Below, in pieces: positions 33,215 through 46,064 of a stretch of DNA of 64,000 nt (positions are counted from its first letter, which is position 1; every line of letters begins with the position of its first letter). The position numbers and the translations under genes are program-made. The stretch is from Haberlea rhodopensis (Eukaryota; Streptophyta; Magnoliopsida; Lamiales; Gesneriaceae): contig CAJQUN010000035.1 in the NCBI GenBank assembly GCA_907163345.1, positions 1,485,973 to 1,549,972 on the forward strand. The letters run 5' to 3'. The notes below the pieces were generated by a model, which did no database searches, was not told the DNA's origin, and worked only from the letters and a program-made list of their open reading frames with translations.

Positions 33215-33357
33215 TTAGTTTATTTGTTTGGATTATATATTTGTTATATGTTTGGGATTAGACTTTTGAACTTAAGAATGAAGTTATTTAGGTTTGACTA
33301 TCTATCTTCTTTGTTTACGAATCTTACGATAAATTTCACTTTCGTTTTAAGATTTCA
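33215..33357 (+). other. Gypsy leader
   Basis: Untranslated stretch between the primer-binding site and the gag start codon at 33359. The open frame extends upstream to 33224 but that part is not gag-like. Confidence 0.5.
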
Positions 33358-33358
33358 A

Positions 33359-34080
33359 ATGGCTAGAGGAAGAACCAGTAGCAATCAGAGTGGTAGCCAA
33401 GAGCAGGACTCGAATCACGACTCAGGAGATGGTCAAGATAGGAATGTGAATCAAGGTCAAGATGGAGTCCCAAATATAAACGTGGGAACAATGAATGAGG
33501 TGGACATCACGAACATATGTCGCATCATAGCTGGAGTGTTGCAACAAAATGTTGTTTCGGCACCACTACAGCCGGAACCACCGAGAAGGACTGAATTTGA
33601 GAGATTCCGGGCACTCCGACCACCGTACTTTGGAAATGAGACTGATCCAATGAAAGCTGAGGAATGGCTGACCAAGATTGAAGAATTACTGAAAGCCATA
33701 AACATTGCCGATGGAGAAAAAGTTACAGTGGTGACTCCATTTCTGGAAGGAAATGCAAAGCATTGGTGGACCTCAGTGGAAGTAAGTATGGAACGAAACT
33801 CCATTACCTGGACGATTTTTAGAGAGAAATTTTTGCAACAATATTTTCCTGACGCTGTCCGAATGGCTAAAGAAGATGAATTTTTGAGGCTGAGGCAAAC
33901 CGAGAATATGACTGTGCTGGAATATCTGAGGAAGTTCCAAGAGCTGGGCAGATTCTGTCCTTTGTATTTGCAGTCTGAGAACAGCAAGATTACAAGGTTC
34001 AGAAAAGGTCTTCGCACTGGCATCAGCTCCATGAAGAAAACAAGAATTAACACACAAAATGCTAAGCTTTCTCATATTTT
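33359..34080 (+). pseudogene. Ty3/Gypsy gag, truncated and fused to Copia
   Basis: The start M-A-R-G-R-T is followed by a Gln/Asp-rich stretch and then the retrotransposon gag core: F-x-A-L-R-P-P-x-F (residues ~85-93), A-E-E-W-L-x-x-I-E, W-W (near residue 140), F-L-x-x-Y-F-P (near 163) and Y-x-x-K-F-x-x-L (about 190). It loses gag identity near 34060-34080 and continues in frame into a Copia sequence; zinc knuckle, protease and RT of the Gypsy are missing. No 3' Gypsy LTR is visible to the right. Confidence 0.85.
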
Positions 34081-37000
34081 CAAAACATGGACAAAATCAA
34101 GAGCATCATTGGAAGAATTGCAAGAAGTACAAAGAAATATCGGTGATGTCACCGGCATAGGCTTTGATATCAAAGACTGCACCAAAGATGAATCTGAATT
34201 GTTGCTGGTAAAGAACAAAATAAACAAATGACATTTGTTAAATCCAGCACAGTATATGAAATTGAAGCACCTACAATTCAAACGGGAGTATATTTCGGGG
34301 ATCAAGGTTTGAGAAGAGGAATTGGGTATGTTAACCAAGCCAAAGAAAAGGCATCAGCAAGCTTTGTGTCTATCAGACCAAATCTAAAGGTGCAAGATCT
34401 AAGGCAAGGAAGACCATCCAATTACTTTAACTCAAAACCAGTTCAACGAAGATATAGACTACCTTATAAGAATCAAAGGTTTCCATATCGCACATATTAT
34501 CACACACAACATCGAAGCAGATCAGCTCACAGCACATCAGACACACACAAGCCATTAAAGCTGATACAGGTGTGGGTTCCCAAAGGGCTAATCCGTTCTT
34601 GACCCAAGTAGGATTGGGTACCAACAATAATCATGTTTGATGACAAGTACCGAATAATCTTATATCAGACTGGTACCTAGACAGTGGGTGTTTACGTCAC
34701 ATGACTGAAAACGTCGAGCTGTTGTCTGAAGTCAGAGAATGTACTGGACCCAAGATCATCTTCGGGGATAACTCAAAGGGTAAGACCGTGGGCAATGGTA
34801 AGATTGTTCATGGTAATATTACTATCAATGATGTGCTGTTAGTTGAAAATTTATGCTATAATCTGATCAGTATAAGTCAACTATGTGATAATGGTTATGC
34901 TGTAGAATTTCACAAACACACTTGCACTGTTAAATCATCAGACGGTATGACCATGCTTGTAGGAATCAGAAATGGAAATACATATAAGATTAACTGGAAT
35001 TTTGCTCAACCTGATAATCCTACTTGCTTCATCGCGAATCATGATGATAAACACTGGCTATGTCATAAACGCTTGAATCATCTCAACTTTAAGACTATCT
35101 CTAGCCTGTGCAAACATGATCTAGTTGTCGGTCTGCCCAATATCGATTTTGCTAAGGATAAGATCTGTGAAGCTTGCCAAATGGGCAAACATATCAGATC
35201 ATCCTTCAAAAACAAGAATGCCAAATCCTCCTCACGCTGTTTAGAACTATTGCATATGGACTTGTTTGGTCCTATACCAATAACAAGTTTAGGGGGAATG
35301 CGGTATACTCTTGTTATTATTGATGATTACTCATGTTTTACTTGGACTATATTTTTTAGCAGTAAAGATCAGACCGGTCCGAAATTGATCAAGCTGCTGA
35401 AACGCACTCAAAATGAGAAATCATCAAGCATAGACAGGATTCGAAGTGACAAAGGCACTGAATTTTCAAATCAGAATCTTGAATCCTTTCTAGAAGATCA
35501 AGGAATTAAGCATGAATTTTCAGCCGCTCGAACTCCTCAACAAAATAGAGTTGCAGAACGAAGGAACAGAACGCTTAAAGAGGCAGCAATGACAATGCTT
35601 GCTGATTCTGGAATTTCGCAAAAGTTCTGGGCAGAAGCTGTAAATACTGCTTGCTACACTCAAAATCGGTCTATGATCAACAAAAAGTTGAATCTTACTC
35701 CATATGAAGTATGGACTGTTAACAGACCATCAATCTCTCACCTTCATGTATTTGGCTGCAAATGCTTCGTTCACAATAATGGTAAGATCATCTTACAGCA
35801 TTTGAAGCTAAATCAGATAATGGAATATTCTTAGGATATTCAGCTAACAGCAAAGCTTTTCGAGTTTTCAATAATCGCACTTTAACTGTAGAAGAATCAG
35901 TTCATGTAGTGTTTGATGAATCTTTATGTATTGAGGGTAACAAGGAATCATTTCAAAATCAGATGGAAAATATCCATCTCGAAGCTAACAGTGATGATGA
36001 GATTGTAGCTAACAGGTCAAGAGACAATCCACTAGAACCTGAAGTACCAGATAGACCGGATCAAGGCAATGAAGCTCCTAAAGATCGAGCCGATCCGGAT
36101 GTTCTTAACTCCAATGTTAAAGCAGATGCTGATAATGCTGCTACTACTCATCCTTCTGGACCAGATAATCCAGAATCAAGCTATCGATGGACAAAGAGGC
36201 ATCCACCCGATCTAGTAATTGGAAGTCTTTCTGCACTTATAAGAACCAGAGGACAGATGATGGATGAATTCACTCATGCCGCTTTCATATCAAATCTGGA
36301 ACCTAAAAAGATTGATGAAGATTTGACTGATTACAACTGGATTAAAGCCATGCAAGAAGAACTTAATCAATTTGAACAAAATCAAGTCTGGAGTCTAACC
36401 CCCAGGCCTAGAGATCTGACTGTTATTGGAACCAGATGGGTTTTCAGAAACAAGCTAGACGCGATGGAGTTGTGGTTAGAAACAAGGCCAGACTGGTGCC
36501 GCAAGGATTCCGACAAGAAGAAGGAATTGACTTCGATGAATCCTTTGCACCAGTCGCCAGACTTGAAGCAATCCGAATATTTCTTGCATATGCTGCTTTT
36601 AAAGACTTCAAGGTATATCAAATGGACGTTAAGAGTGTCTTTCTTAATGGTAAGCTTCAGGAGGAAGTCTACATTGAGCAACCTCCTGGATTTCAGAACC
36701 ACTCATTTCCAGATCATGTATATCTACTGAATAAAGCAGTATATGGACTGAAACAAGCTCCAAGAGCCTGGTATGACACTCTCTCTCAATTTCTGCTGAA
36801 CCATGATTTTCAGATCGGCTCAGTGGATCTATTTAAATTTATTAAGGGGGGACATACTTTGTTAGTTCAATTCTATGTTGAAGATGTCATTTTTGGGTCA
36901 ACTAACCCCAAATTATGCAAGAAATTCTCTAAGTTAATGCAGGGACAATTTGAGATGAGTATGATGGGAGAACTTTCATTCTTTCTGGGTCTTCAAGTCA

Positions 37001-37817
37001 AACAGCTCAGCAATGACATTTTCATAAATCAAACCAAGTATACCAAAGAGCTTCTCAAAAGATTCGGAATGGAAACTTGTTCAACTGCATCAACTCCAAT
37101 GAGTCCTTCAATCAAGCTAGATAAAGACGAAGGGGGAACAGTAGTTGAAGTAACGATGTATCGAGGACTGATCGGATCGCTCTTGTATCTTACAGCGAGC
37201 GGCCCGATATAATGTTCTCAGTCTGTATGTGCGCTAGATTTCAGTCAGATCCAAAACAATCACACTTTATTGCTGCTAAGCTTATTCTTAAATACTTAAA
37301 AGGATTTCAGAACGTTGGTCTTTGGTATTCCAAAGATTCAAATTTCAGCTTAATCGGATATTCAGACGCTGACTATGCTGGCTGTAAGATTGATCGCAAA
37401 AGCACAAGTGGAACATGTCAATTCTTAGGTGAAAGATTGATCTCATGGTTTAGCAAGAAGCAAACATCTATTGCCACATCTACAGCTGAAGCAGAATATC
37501 TTGCCGCTGGAAGCTGGTGCGCTCAAATGCTCTGGATTCAACACCAGCTCAAAGACTATGGCATTCAAGCTGTTGAATCTCTGATATTTTGTGACAACAC
37601 CAGTGCAATTGCTATAACGTATAATCCAGTGTTGCACTCTCGAACAAAGCATATTGATATAAGACATCATTTTATTCAAGATCATGTTGGCAAAAAGGAA
37701 ATTCGGATCGAGCATATTTCAACAGACCAGCAAGCAGCAGATATCTTCACCAAACCACTTCCTGAGGCTAAGTTTAATTATTTTCGTCAAGTTCTTGGTT
37801 TAATAGACTTATCCTGA
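34080..37817 (+). pseudogene. Ty1/Copia gag-pol remnant
   Basis: Order: end of gag (K-T-G-x-G-F-like at 34155), protease region (the D-S-G is present at 34681-34689 and then H-M-T), GAG-pre-integrase (L-C-H-K-R-L-N-H, 35060), integrase core (H-M-D-L-F-G-P at 35253, D-K-G-T-E-F at 35449, R-V-A-E-R-R-N), reverse transcriptase (36436-37210) and RNase H (37212-37817, ending K-P-L-P-E-A). Frameshifts occur near 34600, 35790, 36450 and 37195. The RT active site reads Y-V-E-D at 36874 where Copia elements have Y-V-D-D. No Copia LTR is recognised on either side. The fused left end and missing gag start suggest template switching or deletion. Confidence 0.9.
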
Positions 37818-38195
37818 TGGTTTAGAGGTATCTCTCTTTTCGCTTTTAAAGATTATATGCTGGCACAGATCGATAATACAATGATCAGATAGACACAGAC
37901 ATCTTTGTCCAATCTGATGTTATCCCATGATCTGTCTGGTCAACAAATCTTTAAATAAAGTAATTATTTAAAACATCCCGGACTGATCGTAATTTTAACC
38001 GCCTTATCTCTCTATCATCTTGACCGTTTATTTTGAATTATTTCTATATCAGTCATCGAGATAAAGACACGTGTCTTCTATCTCTTATTTAGCGGGCTGA
38101 ACATTTCACTTTCATTTCACTTTTTACGAATTACTGCTTTCTGCTCTCTAACTCTCAAATATTTTCAAACTCTCCGCATTCTTCATTACACTCAA
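37818..38195 (+). other. Spacer between Copia pol and extra ORF
   Basis: About 380 bp without coding sequence. It contains a possible internal promoter region (CT-rich, no clear TATA). Confidence 0.4.
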
Positions 38196-38702
38196 ATGGC
38201 TACTATCACTCACAATTCTCTCTCTGTTGAGTTCAATGAAATCTACAGGGCTGAAGATCCGGAAATGGTCTCAATGTTCAACTCCTTAGACTTAGAGTCT
38301 TCTGGATTAAGGAACTTTCTGGAATGCGGAACGGTGGTTTACGAGTCGGAGATTCGAGAGTTGTTTGCAAATGCTGTGTCTCAAAAGACATTCATCTCCA
38401 CCACCGTCAAGTGCAAATCATTTGACATCTCTCCGTCGACGCTGTCAAAGACCTTTGGTCTTCCCAGCACCGGACTGACTGAGTTTGGCCATATTTCTCA
38501 GGCCTCTATCACCGATCTTCAGGGGAAGGTATCCATTCTTGGCCACCGCCTGCAGCCATTATTCAAGAAGAAGGAAATGTTCTTTCATTTCCAAGTTTTA
38601 TGCGAGATTGTTGGCCTCCTTCATCTCTTTGGTCTTCCCAGCACCGGACTGAAACAGATTTCTTTCACTAATCCGAAAGAAATCACAAAGGATTATTTTT
38701 AA
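38196..38702 (+). pseudogene. Extra ORF downstream of Copia pol, truncated
   Basis: The frame begins M-A-T-I-T-H-N and has the pattern of uncharacterised proteins encoded behind Copia pol in asterids: an acidic N-terminus, S-G-L-R-N-F-L (residues 37-43), V-Y-E (48-50), E-L-F-A-N-A (55-60), F-G-L-P-S-T-G-L (88-95) and K-K-K-E-M (125-129). Family members run past 200 residues and continue from this Lys-rich motif. Here the sequence collapses after about residue 145, and the phrase F-G-L-P-S-T-G-L is repeated at 38630-38652 as if copied by recombination. Function unknown. Confidence 0.65.
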
Positions 38703-39085
38703 TAGGAATGTTCATTCACCCCCTCTAAACACTCCGGACCGATCCTAACACAGTGTAATCAACAAATCTTGCTGGCCTCCTTCATCTCTTTTGCTCCTCC
38801 TTATTTTTCTTGTATTTGTGATAGTACATAATGAGGACCCCATCGGCACCCATCTAACATTTGTATTCTCATACTATATCACCATGAGACATCCAGCTCG
38901 GGATAAAAGACTTGAAGCTCATCATAGTGATCCATAATCGTATAACATCATAATTAGGATAATCAGTGTTATAATTACATATTTATATTTATTTACTTAA
39001 TTGAAATTGATAAGTAAACAATTTATAAAATTAATTAAATATCTAATTTTTGTTTTAAATTAATTTAAATATGTCTTTGTGTATG
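38703..39085. other. Intergenic
   Basis: 38755-38830 is close to 21640-21710 on the same strand, a shared repeat of unknown kind. No gene seen. Confidence 0.45.
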
Positions 39086-39087
39086 AT

Positions 39088-39412
39088 CAAGCGCTTGTCG
39101 CTTTACCAAAAATTATAGCTGATGGTAACGGTACAACTCAAATCTTTTAAACCGGCAGCACAAGTATTACGTTTCGATCGATCACACAACAAGGACAATT
39201 ATTCTACTCAACAATCTTCATCCCAATAAGTACACTCCTTGCAACTCAAGAGAATCGAACACGTGACATTGACTCTTATACCAATTGTAGGATCAAATGA
39301 TTGCCGCTTTACCGAAAGTTGTAGCTGATGGTAACGGTACAACTCAAATCTTTAAAACCATACAGCAGCATAAGCACCACGTTTCGATCGGTCACGCAAT
39401 AAGGACAATTGT
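39088..39412. repeat. Direct repeat pair, ~115 bp
   Basis: 39095-39210 and 39300-39412 share 'gctgatggtaacggtacaac' and flanking words at about 85-90% by eye, separated by ~90 bp. Possibly a small non-autonomous element. Confidence 0.6.
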
Positions 39413-41500
39413 TATATCCCAACACTTTGTATATAGTTTTCATCATTAACATTATCGTCAAATGTAGTTTTGGTATATTAACTTATATATGCATATATAA
39501 GTTAAACTATAATTATTAAAGTGATTGGATGAGATGTGAAATAGTGATAATAATAAAAAAAATTCATTTGTTTGGTTGAATGATTAAAAGTGAAAAGGAT
39601 AAATATAATTAACTGAAAAGATAGTTTTAGCCTTTGACCACTATAAATTTCTATATCTACCATAGAATTTATTAATAGAAAATGATTTAATTATTTTACA
39701 ATTCGACCATTATACATTTGAATATCTACGATCTGAATTCTTCCCATTGAACTTTTATGTATTGAGAAAAGACTAAAAATTATTAGTGGGTCAACTAATT
39801 GCCACTCAAGTTTTACCGCTTAGAAATTCGATATTAGAATGAAATAAGAGAGAGTTGTTGAGGTATCAATGAAATTAACATATAATTGAGATAATAACGC
39901 AGCGAATATCACACGTAAATTATCAACAATTTAACAATATGAACATCAGTATTTATAGTGGTTCACACCAATATTAAGTTATGTCCACTTAAGAACCCCG
40001 AAGAATATTACTTCGAAGACAAGAAAATTAAGAGTACACAGTATTTTACTCAGAACACTATGATTTTAATGATCATTTTCTCTCTGCTAATCTCACACTC
40101 AATCCTCATTGCACATCTACGCTTATGCTTATAGAATAGAGAATTTGTGTTTTTTGGATGGTTTTAGATTGAAGGATGTGTGGTTATTTTATAGGTGAAG
40201 ATTAGGAAAGAAAACAAAAATAATTGCATTATTGCTTACATTATCAAACTCATCAATTTTGACTAACATAAAATATGTGTTAATTACTTGTCAAATGCTG
40301 TGTGTTTGAATTCTAATATGATGGCTTTTTAGGGAATAAAGATCGAAGTTTGGAGGTCTATTTTAGGTTTTTTTGAAAAATAATTTAAAATTTAAAATTT
40401 AAAAAATATGTGAAATGGGGAGGATAATTTTGGGGCTGAATCATCCAGGATGAGTATTAGTGTGGACCCGGTGCACCGAAGACCAACACACATATATACA
40501 TATACAAATATATATATATATATACATGATGTTGTGTGTTAGTGTTTGAATACATCAGATGCACCTTGAATTCTCCGATATTACCGACCTATTTTGCCAA
40601 AATTGCTATACACGACGTCAAATATTTTCTTAGGATCGGTTAAAGTTTTGCTGGCACAACGTTTGAGAATTGAAAATCTAATTATATTGTGATTAAACAA
40701 ATAAAACAAAAGGAATTGAACGTTTATGTAAATGTAGTTTTATTTGATTCTTAACTAATTATTCAACGATTAAAAATTTTCAAAACTTTAAAGGGATGTT
40801 TATAAAAGATCTCTTCGTTTTTTTAACAACATATGATTTCTAATTGACCTCCCAATATGGTTTGAACAGAGATCATGTTGGCTACAAGTAGAGATAAAAA
40901 TTAGCGTTAATTTTACGAGTCTTGTATACTTATCTTTAAGGATATCATCATTAGTCATATAAAATATTTTATGTGTAATAAAGATTTAGTACAGGATACT
41001 AACCGGAGGTAGAATCAAATTTTTTTTTAAAAAAGAGAGAAGGTAATGCTGAGTAATGAGTGTATCACGATGAGGTGTGGGATCAATTCAAAGAATTGGC
41101 TGGACTTGTCTTTATCACTGGAATAATTACAAGGCAAAGAACAACAAATATTCACCATGAAAAAATTCAACATGAAAGTTTTTTTTTTTTGGATAAGAAA
41201 AATATTATTAAGTAGAGTACAAGAGGTACTCAAACCCAAAAGACAAACCATACTACAAAGATTATTGAGCGTGGACGGACCTAACTTTCATGTTGAATTA
41301 ATGTTCCATCCACGCTCAATAATCCATTAATTTCCTATTATATACCATTCATATATATATATACTAGTTTTTGTGCACCTCGCAATGCGTGGTGCCCGGG
41401 ACCAGTTAAAATGTTCAACGCAATTGTCGTGCGAGTAAATATTATATGTTGTATGTATATAATATTTTATATTTTTAAATATCTGGTGTTTAAAAACGGG
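39413..41500. other. Intergenic with repeat debris
   Basis: AT-rich, no gene. 39950-40200 ('gtggttcacaccaatatta...') resembles an eroded LTR, but no partner is present. 41163-41180 and 41286-41301 are inverted copies of 'attcaacatgaaagtt', and 41260-41275 pairs with 41310-41325 (attgagcgtgga), forming a nested hairpin. Confidence 0.4.
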
Positions 41501-41504
41501 TAGT

Positions 41505-41662
41505 ATGCTGCCATCCTTAGCAACAGCAGCTAAAGCAGGATTATCTTTAATCCTTAAATCCCTCCTAAACAAAACTATGCTCTTGCAATCACTTTTAGTC
41601 TCCTTGAATTCTAGAAGTGGCACCTCTTCAGTTCGAACTCCGTCAAAATTATATGATTTCAC
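41505..41662 (-). pseudogene. CRY2-like: Cryptochrome N-terminal exon fragment
   Basis: Cryptochromes are FAD-binding blue-light receptors. About 30 codons match the very start of the photolyase-homology region: S-I-V-x-F-R-R-D-L-R-I-x-D-N-P-A-L-A-A followed by D-G-S-I-L-P-V-F. Similarity stops abruptly at 41500, where W-C-P-E-E-E-G should follow, and no other exon is found nearby. The invariant Trp before F-R-R-D-L-R is Leu here. A detached piece, probably carried by a transposon. Confidence 0.8.
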
Positions 41663-41993
41663 AACTCAGAAACAAATATTCTCAGTTATACATACAAGAT
41701 TCATATTTCTGTACATTGAACCAGTTTTAGCATGAGTTGTTTGCCAGCTACGTATTGTAACTTTAGAAGCATTTTATATTCGTCAGAACAACAAATTCTC
41801 AAAAGAAGACAGCCCAGTTTGCTATCGCCACTAAATCTTCAAATTTTGGAATTTGAGCATATACATACTGTATTATGATCCAAGATTAATCCCATACCAG
41901 AGTCCAGAATGTAAAATGAATAAAAACTACAAAAGATTTAAGGGTGGGACAAAACATTATTCATGCAGCAATTCTCAGAGAGAGATTGATGAA
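41663..41993. other. Unassigned
   Basis: No gene seen. Confidence 0.4.
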
Positions 41994-42292
41994 AAATGAC
42001 CAGCCCAAACACTGAAAAAACCCAAAAAAAAAAAAACCAGGAAAAAAAAAGCCCACGAAAATTTGAAGAAAGCCCAAAAAATTGCTCAGCACTGTTCTAC
42101 TATTCATTGCTACAGTAACATCCTATTTCAAGTTGTGGGCTAAAAAAACACCTCTTAAAAAATGACCAGCCCAAACACTGAAAAAACCCAAAAAAAAAAC
42201 CAGGAAAAAAGAAGCCCACAAAAATTTGAAGAAAGCCCAAAATATTGCCCAACACTGTTTTACTATTCATTGTTACAGTAACTTTTTATTCC
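41994..42292. repeat. Two-copy direct repeat, ~130 bp
   Basis: 41994-42125 and 42160-42290 both run from 'aaaatgaccagcccaaacac' to 'ctattcattg(c/t)tacagtaac', with poly-A runs of different length. Confidence 0.9.
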
Positions 42293-43338
42293 CTTATATA
42301 ATAGTACAAAATATATATATTTTACCTAGAATAAATCTATCCAAATTAGTTAATATGTTTTAATGTGACAGATTGTTGAGAAAAAGAAAAATATTACATT
42401 TGTAAATAAACTTAATTTAATAATACATGGATTCGATAATTTAACTGTTTTTTAAAAAAATATTTTGCACGCATATAACAATAATAATAATATTTATGCG
42501 ATATTTTTTTTCAAATAAATTGATTTTAAATTTATCATCTTTAATTTTAAGGTTAACAAAGTATTTCAAAATCTTAATTATTGAAGTCAATTTTTGGAAT
42601 GAAATTCTCCATATATATAGCAAGTGTTGCGTGCATATATATTTTTCTTGTAAAATGATCTGATAATTATAACATAATCATAACGTTCTTTTTATTATTA
42701 TTTTGTTTTAGTGTTTTTTAATTTAAATTATGAAATGATTATAAGGTATTTTTATATTTAACTTTTTTTGGATTCTAATAAATTTTTAGGATAATATGAT
42801 AATTTGTATGGTAGGTGATATGGTAATTTGTATAATTGAGAATGTCATAACGTAAATTGGTGGACACATAGATGACATGTGTAATAGAAATATTTTAGAT
42901 TTGTATGACCATGTGTATAATTAGATATTGATATGAAATTATTGGATTATATATATATATATATTAGAATTCTAGCATTTCTATTTCTAGTATAATTATA
43001 TACCAATTCTCAACATTTCCTTCGGTCGATGTCGTGTAATGCGGATAATATATATTCCGTGTGAACTTCGTGTTCGTAAGCAACATGTCATCCCCTGTCC
43101 ATAGTTCTTCGCATGTATCCCGTGTTAGCATTGTGTCTTTGATGTCTCTTCGGAAAAATTAACATAGGAGAATCCGAATTTTCAGCTTGAAGATCTTCCT
43201 TATAATGTGGGCAACACATGCCCACCACTATTCCATTTTTCATCATTTCTCTCTCTCTCTCATTCTGAATTGGAATTTTACAGAGCTGAGCATTTGTTCC
43301 TGAGACCCCTGCCCGGCTTTTGCTGTCTCCAAGGAACC
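42293..43338. other. Intergenic and RLCK leader
   Basis: AT-rich to about 43000. 43200-43338 is probably the 5' untranslated region of the kinase gene, with a CT repeat at 43250-43262. Confidence 0.45.
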
Positions 43339-46064
43339 ATGGAGAATACCCATGACTCCTTGACCTCTCCACGGTAATTAAACTTTATGAATATCATTCC
43401 TTTTTCGGTATATTCTGTCAGTTATAGATATATTTAAGAATATTCCTATGAAAAAAGGACAAATTTTTATTTTTAATTTTTTGTAAAGTTGTTGGCGAAT
43501 TTGGGATTCATATGTTTTGATTGTTTCGCATGAATGATTTCAAGACTGTATCACAGAGTAGCAATCGATTATGATTGTAGCGGCCTATTGGATTGTGACG
43601 ATGTATGCATTCTTAGGGTGAAATGAAAAACTTACATATTTATAAAAAAAATATTATACAAATTTGAGGCTTTTCTTTTTCCGCATCTATGGGATCTCCA
43701 TGCTCACGTCCTAACCAGCAGGAGGTAGCAAAAATGTATTTGGTGAAAAAAATTTATTTGATTGTATGATTACTTCCAAGGATATACTGCATTGTTTACT
43801 AGTCCAAGTATTGAATAATTGGATCTGCAAGATAAGTTGGGTTTGTTGGGGTAAAATAAATAAATCTTTTGGATTAGAACATGTAATCTAACAGGTTCTT
43901 AAAATACAGTGAAAGTGAGAATGCATGCAATGTTGCTGTTGAAAGTTCTGAAGGACAACTTTTGGTGATTGGACAGACATTGCTTGTTCCTGCTTCCTCC
44001 ATTTCACTTTCTCATAATGGTAATAATCTCAAATCTTTTGGTAATCTTTTCTTTTATTTTCTTGTTAACTATAGGATGGATCAGCATTGGATCTCCTTTT
44101 ACAAGGCAAATGATAATTCCAATACATTGAAACTGCATCTTGAATTGTGATTTAGATTTGAAAGATTTAAATGTGGAGGAAGTACTAGTAGAAAAATGTT
44201 CACCTAGAGAAGAATATGGGGAGGCGGCAAAGCCGGAAACAATTAGTAATTCCGTCACAAGAACGTTAGATCTAGAGCCTAAAACAAACGGGAAATTTGA
44301 TTCGCAATGGAAAGGATTCATTCGGAAACTAAAAAAGGGGCCAACAATGAATTTGCATTCCTTCAATCCTAGCATACTTCACCTTCCTTCTATCAAGAAA
44401 CTCTCAAAGAGACGAACGAGAAACACACAAAGCTTGCCAGCATTGCCTACCCATATAGAAGCCGACATGTACTATTGCTTCGAAACTTCTTGGAAAAGTT
44501 TCTCTCTTTCAGATCTCGAAGAATCAACCGACAATTTTAGCCGTGGTATGTGGCTAGAAACATTCTTGTTTTGAATGGATAATTGCAGATCAACAATGTC
44601 TAAAAAATGTAAAGATTACGAGATTTATCAATTATTTGGATAGATAACTTGATTGGGGAGGGAGGCTATTCTGAAGTTTACAAGGGACACCTGAAAGATG
44701 GGCAACTAATAGCCGTGAAAAGGTTGATTCGTGGAACTCAGGAGGAAATGACAGCCGATTACTTATCTGAGCTCGGTATTTTAGTACATGTTAATCATCC
44801 AAACATTGCGAATGTTATTGGCTATGGTGTAGAAGGAGGGATGCACCTTGTTCTTCCTTTGTCTCCAAATGGGAACTTAGCTTCTTCACTTAACGGTGGT
44901 GCGTACCTAAATTCGGTGCCAAGAGAATGAGCGTTTAGACATTCGAGAATCTCATACTTTGTTTCTGTTTGTATGATTTGCGCAGGCAAAAAGGAGACAC
45001 TGACATGGAATGTAAGATACAACATCGCTTTAGGAACTGCATCTGGGCTTTCGTATCTTCACGAGGGGTGTCAACGAAGAATTATCCATAGAGACATCAA
45101 GTCTGCAAATATTTTGCTCACTGAAGATTTTGAACCTCAGGTAGAGAACAATCTATGCAAAAGTCTTGGGCTGCAATCCATTATCTTGACACGAATGTGC
45201 TGTAAAAAGTTTGACATTAAATTTTCAGTGCAATCTTGTACAGTTATCCACTTTGATGCTTGATGTCTTATTGTTTACTGTAGATTTCTGATTTTGGGCT
45301 TGCAAAATGGCTGCCTGATAACTGGACTCACCTTACAGTTGCACAGTTTGAAGGCACGTTCGGGTGCGTGACTGTATCATATGTAGCTAAAAACTGTTAA
45401 ACCTTTGAAATCATTTCATTACGAATGCTTTTACCTTTTTTTTATCAGCTATCTCCCTCCCGAGCTTTTCATGCATGGAATAGTTGATGAAAAGACAGAT
45501 GTTTACGCCTATGGAGTACTACTATTAGAGCTCATTAGTGGTCGACTAGCTCTAGATGAGGCACGCAATAGTGTTGTGATGTGGGTATGTTTGCTTCTAG
45601 ACAACAACCGTGCTCAGATATTATAAAAATCCAGATAAATAATTTGTCTTAGCCGAGAGATGCACTATAATCTGATTGAAATGTTACAGGCCAAACCTAT
45701 GCTGAACAAAAAAAATGTAGTAGACCTAGTGGATCCATCACTGGATGGTGTCTATGACTATGACCAAGTCAGTCGAATGAGTACAGTTGCTTCCTTATGC
45801 ATTCATCACAATTCATCAGAAAGGCCTCAAATGAACCAGGCATGTTGTTTATTTTACTGGCACGCGTAAGAGCGAAATATTCAAACACGATCAACTAAGT
45901 TTGAATGATTCGTGAATGGGATGCAGGTTGTGAGGATGCTAAAATGTGGTGAAGGCATAATGCAAAGCAAGAAAAAGTTTCAAAAACGGCCTGCACTCAA
46001 GAGGACGTACCCGTACCCCCTGGAGCTAATTTCGGAAGAAGAATGCAACTCTGATAAATCTTGA
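43339..46064 (+). CDS. RLCK-VI: Receptor-like cytoplasmic kinase, class VI
   Basis: Nine exons give 487 residues: 43339-43373, 43895-44019, 44156-44545, 44644-44898, 44986-45140, 45284-45363, 45449-45584, 45690-45839, 45927-46064; phases agree throughout. The last intron is GC-AG (CAG|GCATGT...gcag). A Ser/basic N-terminal region of ~170 residues has no membrane segment. The kinase domain: G188-E-G-G-Y-S-E-V loop, Lys209 in A-V-K, H-R-D (Asp305) I-K-x-A-N, D-F-G (Asp323), and L-P-P-E-L as the activation-loop end. All catalytic residues are present. W-K-S-F-S-L-S-D-L-E just before the domain and the N-Q-V-V-R-M-L-K end are class VI marks. Several class VI members are activated by ROP GTPases; this role is by family only. 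Confidence 0.93.

Noticed and set aside
44004..44375. Minus-strand 123-codon frame over the RLCK gene
   Set aside because: Shadow of the kinase gene's third exon.
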